A DNA stretch of 9,232 nucleotides from Sphingomonadales bacterium (GTDB taxonomy: Bacteria; Pseudomonadota; Alphaproteobacteria; Sphingomonadales; Sphingomonadaceae). The stretch is taken from the NCBI GenBank assembly GCA_017302775.1, contig JAFLDC010000079.1:1-9232 (forward strand), written 5' to 3'. Below are positions 6,499 to 9,232 of the stretch, piece by piece. The notes beneath the pieces are model-generated. The model ran no database searches. It saw only the letters and a program-made list of their open reading frames with translations, and was not told where the DNA came from. Numbering within the stretch: position 1 is the stretch's first letter; every line of letters starts with the position of its first letter. A program made the position numbers and the translations under genes.

Positions 6499-7080
6499 TC
6501 AGCGTGATCGAAGCCCCAGGTGATGGACTGCGGAAATCGCAGCATCCACCAGAGAGCCGATCAATGCATGGCCGGCGTCTTTGACAACGACCACCCGCGG
6601 GCAAACTGCTGGCGACGCATATTCGGCAAGGTGCCCGTGCAAATCAGACAGGGGAATCATGTCGTCCTGCTGCCCGTGGATGAATGTAAGGCATCCTTCC
6701 GCATTGGCTCTCATATCTGCCGGGCAAGTCAGCAGGCCCGAGACACATATCGCCGAGCCATCTCCCAAATGGCCAGAAAGTGCCAGATAGGCCGCCAGCA
6801 TCGCGCCTTGCGAATGCCCGATCAGTATCGGCCCCTCACGCCACTCGCCGCCAGGCAGCCGCGTGATGAGATCATTTCCAGCGCTGCAAACCCGCTCTGC
6901 AAGTTGCGGCCCGAGTTTTGTAAGGCCAAACCACTGATAACCACTCGCCAGCAGTTCACACCGGTGCGGTGCATCGGGAGCCCAGCAGTCATACCCCGCT
7001 GCCGTCAAACCCGCAAAAGCATCAAGAAGTTCCGCGCCGCTCCCACCATAGCCATGCAGCAGGATGACTTTCCGTGACAT
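6499..7080 (-). CDS. Alpha/beta hydrolase (YpfH/carboxylesterase-like), possible thioesterase
   Basis: Small cytoplasmic alpha/beta hydrolase of 193 aa resembling the YpfH/phospholipase-carboxylesterase family. The oxyanion-hole strand is VILLHGYGGSG (5-15); the nucleophile elbow is GHSQG (88-92) with Ser90; the predicted acid is in HGQQDDMIP (135-143), Asp139 or Asp140; the base is His171 in DAGHALIG (168-175). GYQWFGL (47-53) matches the QWF segment common in this family. There is no signal peptide. It lies 12 nt after the ANL gene on the same strand, so is probably co-transcribed, though no strong Shine-Dalgarno is seen in that gap. Beside an adenylating enzyme and a carrier protein, it could release the product from the carrier or proofread it (type II thioesterase role). 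A general esterase remains possible. Confidence 0.8.
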   Translation of the reverse strand: MSRKVILLHGYGGSGAELLDAFAGLTAAGYDCWAPDAPHRCELLASGYQWFGLTKLGPQLAERVCSAGNDLITRLPGGEWREGPILIGHSQGAMLAAYLALSGHLGDGSAICVSGLLTCPADMRANAEGCLTFIHGQQDDMIPLSDLHGHLAEYASPAVCPRVVVVKDAGHALIGSLVDAAISAVHHLGLRSR

Positions 7081-7092
7081 GCGCTGAAAACG

Positions 7093-8607
7093 TCAACCAA
7101 TCTCAAAACTGGCAATGACAGCACGCCGATCAACCTTGCCCGCCGCATTGAGCGGCACTTCCCTGTCCGTAAAAAAGAACCGATCGGGAGATTTCACCAC
7201 GCCAAGCCGCTTTTTCACCTGCTGGATGATCAGGCCATTTTCGTCCTTGGCGACTCCATCCTTCAACTGGACGTAGGCAAGAATTTCCTCGCCCAGAACT
7301 GCATTGTCGACACCCAGGACAAAGGCATTGACCACTGCCGGTTCTACGAGCAGCGCATCTTCAACTTCGCTGGGGTATACGTTGAACCCGCCCCGAATGA
7401 TGATGTCCTTCTTCCGCCCGGTTATCGTAAAGTTCTGATCCTGATCGCGCACCACGATATCGCCGGTTGCCAACCAGCCATCCCGATAGGTCTTGGCGGT
7501 CGCTTCGGGATTACGCAGGTAGCCGTGGGTAGAAACCATTTCGCCTGAATACCAGAGCTCGCCTGGCGTGCCATCGGGAACGGGATTCCCCTGATCATCT
7601 ACAACCTTTGCGATCAAGGATCGCGCCGGGCCGATGTCATTGCAGCCGCGGCCATCGACCTGCCTGCCAAAAAAGACCGCGAACGAAGATTCCGTCAGTC
7701 CATAGATATTGAGCATGCAGGCGCCAAACTTGTCCTGAAACTGCTCTTGCTGGGGCGGCGGCAGGAACGATCCCGCGCTGACCACAATCCCGCGTGGAGG
7801 AGCGGGCGGCTGCGGTCCATAGTGATTGAGCAGTTTCACAAGGCTGGGTACGATATAGACAAAGTCAACCTGAGCGGCGTGGTGCCGTTCCCAGAACGTG
7901 CTCAGCGTCCGCAGTTCAAGCCGCGGCAGAAGAACTGTGGTTGCGCCCGAATACTGCGCAAAGAAGAAATGAATTCCGATCGTGCCCAGGCTCGCAATCC
8001 GGAATACACACCCAACCACGGTCGGCCGGATCATGTTTTCGGTACCGCTGCGATAGGCGGCGATCAGATTACGATGCGTCAACAATACACCGCGCGCGTC
8101 GGAGGTGGTGCCAGAAGTGTAGGCAACCATTGCCAAGCCATCAATATCCGCACGGGTTGCAAAAATGTCAGCACCGACGGGCAGGTCGGCCAATGCTGCC
8201 AACCGACTATCGAAAATTTCAACGCGGGGGTCCGCAACCGCGGTAAAACCAGCCACGTTCTTATTATCCTGCGCAAGCAGGATCAGTTCAGGCTGCGCGT
8301 GGCGGATCATGTTGTCGATGAGAAACCCGCCGAGTTCGGAATCCAATGGCATAACCACCGCGCCCAGCCTGAATATGACGTGCAGAAAGGCGTGACATAC
8401 GATGGTGTCGTCCATCAGCAGCGTGCAGATCGCCCCGGCACCAATCCTGTCTTCGTAGCGGCGGCAAAGATGATCGATCAATAAATCGAGATCGCGGTAT
8501 GTAATGCACTCACCATTACGCTCGCTGCGAATGGCGATCGCATCGGGTGTCTCATTGGCCCAATATCTGATGAACCCGTCCAGTGTCTGAAAATCGGCAG
8601 ACATCAT
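7093..8607 (-). CDS. Free-standing ANL-superfamily adenylating enzyme (acyl-AMP/acyl-CoA ligase type)
   Basis: Activates a carboxylic acid with ATP and transfers it to a thiol, here probably the phosphopantetheine of the adjacent ACP. The product is 504 aa, full length for a stand-alone ANL enzyme. Motifs in order: P-loop AYTSGTTSDARGV (162-174); IYGLTES (301-307); GELWYSG (349-355); WLATGDI (378-384); hinge GRKKDIIIRGGFNVYPSEVE (397-416); catalytic-Lys motif PLNAAGKVDRR (485-495) with Lys491. Two changes are seen in the P-loop: Ser169 for the usual Gly and Arg172 for the usual Lys. The region where amino-acid adenylation domains carry an Asp that binds the alpha-amine reads FRIASLGTIGIHFF (202-215), without a clear FDxS motif, so a non-amino acid is more likely. 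Two adjacent ATGs (8607, 8604) follow an AGGGCGG ribosome site. It is 54 nt after the ACP gene. Confidence 0.87.
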   Translation of the reverse strand: MMSADFQTLDGFIRYWANETPDAIAIRSERNGECITYRDLDLLIDHLCRRYEDRIGAGAICTLLMDDTIVCHAFLHVIFRLGAVVMPLDSELGGFLIDNMIRHAQPELILLAQDNKNVAGFTAVADPRVEIFDSRLAALADLPVGADIFATRADIDGLAMVAYTSGTTSDARGVLLTHRNLIAAYRSGTENMIRPTVVGCVFRIASLGTIGIHFFFAQYSGATTVLLPRLELRTLSTFWERHHAAQVDFVYIVPSLVKLLNHYGPQPPAPPRGIVVSAGSFLPPPQQEQFQDKFGACMLNIYGLTESSFAVFFGRQVDGRGCNDIGPARSLIAKVVDDQGNPVPDGTPGELWYSGEMVSTHGYLRNPEATAKTYRDGWLATGDIVVRDQDQNFTITGRKKDIIIRGGFNVYPSEVEDALLVEPAVVNAFVLGVDNAVLGEEILAYVQLKDGVAKDENGLIIQQVKKRLGVVKSPDRFFFTDREVPLNAAGKVDRRAVIASFEIG

Positions 8608-8661
8608 ATCACCGCCCTATATATACCTGCTGAATATTGAATATACTATACAATATCAAAA
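8608..8661 (-). promoter_or_regulatory. AT-rich gap between ACP and ANL genes with a dyad and possible internal promoter
   Basis: This gap is strongly AT-rich. ATATTG (8634-8639) and CAATAT (8651-8656) form an inverted repeat with an 11-nt spacer. On the minus strand, TTGATA and TATTCA are 17 bp apart within the same stretch and could be a weak promoter for the ANL and hydrolase genes. In DNA this AT-rich, such matches can arise by chance. Confidence 0.25.
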
Positions 8662-8934
8662 TTACGTATTGCGTTCTATGTATTGAGAAATTGACCTGAT
8701 CGAAAATTCGTCTGACATAAACAGACCGTCGATATCAACAGGCTTACCCACTTCTCCCTCTATCCACAGAACCAACTGTATCAATTGCAGCGAATCCATC
8801 CCATATTTATCCAGATTTACATCCAGGCCATCCCCTTGATTTATCACAATTGAAGAATTTGCCTCTATGTATCCAATGACGCGGCGCGAAATGTCATCTG
8901 ACAAATCTGCCCCATCCCTAACTGGCACGTTCAT
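8662..8934 (-). CDS. Free-standing acyl carrier protein (phosphopantetheine attachment)
   Basis: Carrier protein of 90 aa, typical for a discrete ACP/PCP. The attachment motif is KYGMDSLQLIQLVLWIE (43-59) with predicted phosphopantetheinyl Ser48. The surrounding helices (DISRRVIGYIEANSS, and FSIRSISQYIERN at the C-terminus) fit the four-helix ACP fold, and the protein is acidic overall. The start ATG (8934-8932) has GGAG about 10 nt upstream. The gene is clearly more AT-rich than the sulfide genes to the left and even than the ANL gene. As first gene of the leftward operon it probably receives the acyl group activated by the ANL enzyme and presents it to the PhyH dioxygenase; that pathway is inferred from gene order. 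It differs from housekeeping AcpP, which has a DSLDTVE-type motif. Confidence 0.88.
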   Translation of the reverse strand: MNVPVRDGADLSDDISRRVIGYIEANSSIVINQGDGLDVNLDKYGMDSLQLIQLVLWIEGEVGKPVDIDGLFMSDEFSIRSISQYIERNT

Positions 8935-9039
8935 TGGTCAACTCCAAACATCAGGCGGTTATTAACTTCGCAACGGATACGAAAAGTTCTATATACTAAT
9001 TCATCTATGCACAAGTAAGGCACCAACTCATCTCGGAAT

Positions 9040-9078
9040 ATTTTACATTTAGTATGTGATTTTACCTCATAGTAAAAT
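9040..9078. repeat. Three copies of ATTTTAC (two direct, one inverted)
   Basis: ATTTTAC occurs at 9040-9046 and 9059-9065 as direct repeats with starts 19 bp apart. Its reverse complement GTAAAAT lies at 9072-9078, making ATTTTAC-CTCATA-GTAAAAT a dyad. The position between two possible divergent units suggests a regulator binding cluster, but the AT-rich setting lowers confidence. Confidence 0.4.
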
Positions 9079-9084
9079 TTAATA

Positions 9085-9110
9085 TTGACAAGCACTCCTA
9101 TTGAATAGGA
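9085..9110 (+). promoter_or_regulatory. Consensus -35 box followed by a 15-bp palindrome
   Basis: TTGACA (9085-9090) is a perfect -35 hexamer. Five bases later comes TCCTATT-G-AATAGGA (9096-9110), with 7-bp perfect arms around one central base. The palindrome would occupy the spacer and -10 area. The -10 match itself is poor (TAGGAA at 9106-9111), so this may be a regulated rightward promoter with an operator, or only an operator. Confidence 0.4.
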
Positions 9111-9153
9111 ACTCGTCAGAATAACCGGACTATCGATCCAGAGATTCTGAATT

Positions 9154-9232
9154 ATGCCCGATCTTTGCAGTCAAGCCAGGTTGTTCTTCGCAGGCGCAGC
9201 TTACGCTTTTGGAACCACAGGCCTGCGGGCGT
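9154..9232 (+). CDS. Possible 5' end of a rightward gene, unidentified
   Basis: An ATG at 9154 opens a frame (MPDLCSQARLFFAGAAYAFG and onward) that runs to the window edge, where base composition returns to GC-rich. It lies about 45 nt after the -35/palindrome element. There is no strong ribosome binding site, and other frames are also open over this short stretch. A leftward gene ending at the TTA 9152-9154 is an equally possible reading. No family recognised. Confidence 0.2.
   Translation, partial: MPDLCSQARLFFAGAAYAFGTTGLRA

Larger units (their letters stand above)
8935..9153. other. AT-rich intergenic region upstream of the ACP operon
   Basis: About 220 nt without a credible gene. On the minus strand TATAGA (8993-8988) with a poor TTGTGC (9014-9009) could be the ACP-operon promoter, at sub-optimal 15-bp spacing. 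ATATACTA (8991-8998) recurs at 8641-8648 in the gap before the ANL gene. The right part holds the dyads annotated separately. Confidence 0.5.

Noticed and set aside
6520..7077. 185-codon plus-strand frame opposite the hydrolase
   Set aside because: The minus-strand product has a complete catalytic triad in family context; the plus-strand frame resembles nothing known.
7747..8484. 245-codon plus-strand frame opposite the ANL gene
   Set aside because: Shadow of the ANL enzyme, whose motifs are continuous along the minus strand.

Overview
The window looks like GC-rich alphaproteobacterial DNA, with the protein style and gene content of the sphingomonad group. That assignment is inferred from codon use and family resemblance; there is no rRNA or other taxonomic marker here. 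Coding genes are densely packed, and two conspicuous AT-rich intergenic stretches (about 5595-5761 and 8935-9150) bracket the right-hand gene group.

Left half (1-5600): a sulfide/persulfide detoxification locus arranged as two divergent operons around one AT-rich promoter region (about 924-1078). Leftward run a single-domain rhodanese and a lipoprotein-type RND efflux adaptor that leaves the window at base 1. Rightward run a type I-like sulfide:quinone oxidoreductase (SQR), a small YgaP-like (DUF2892) membrane protein, a TolC-family outer-membrane channel, an ETHE1/Blh-like persulfide dioxygenase and a TauE/SafE-type exporter. The last three overlap start-to-stop (ATGA-type junctions). Expected chemistry: SQR oxidises sulfide to sulfane sulfur, rhodanese moves sulfane sulfur, the dioxygenase oxidises glutathione persulfide to sulfite, and TauE removes sulfite or a related anion. 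The unusual feature is that parts of a tripartite efflux pump (adaptor and TolC) are built into this module. A hairpin follows the last stop codon.

Right half (5600-9232): a small biosynthetic-looking cassette. A leftward operon encodes a free-standing acyl carrier protein, a free-standing ANL-family adenylating enzyme and an alpha/beta hydrolase. It converges on a rightward gene for a PhyH-type Fe(II)/2-oxoglutarate dioxygenase. Together these suggest activation of a carboxylic acid, loading on a carrier protein, oxidation and hydrolytic release; the substrate and product are unknown. The carrier-protein gene and its flanks are clearly more AT-rich than the sulfide genes, which hints at separate acquisition.

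The right end (8935-9232) is an AT-rich intergenic region with several dyad repeats, and possibly the first codons of a rightward gene at 9154. I saw no tRNA, rRNA, CRISPR array or recognisable insertion sequence.
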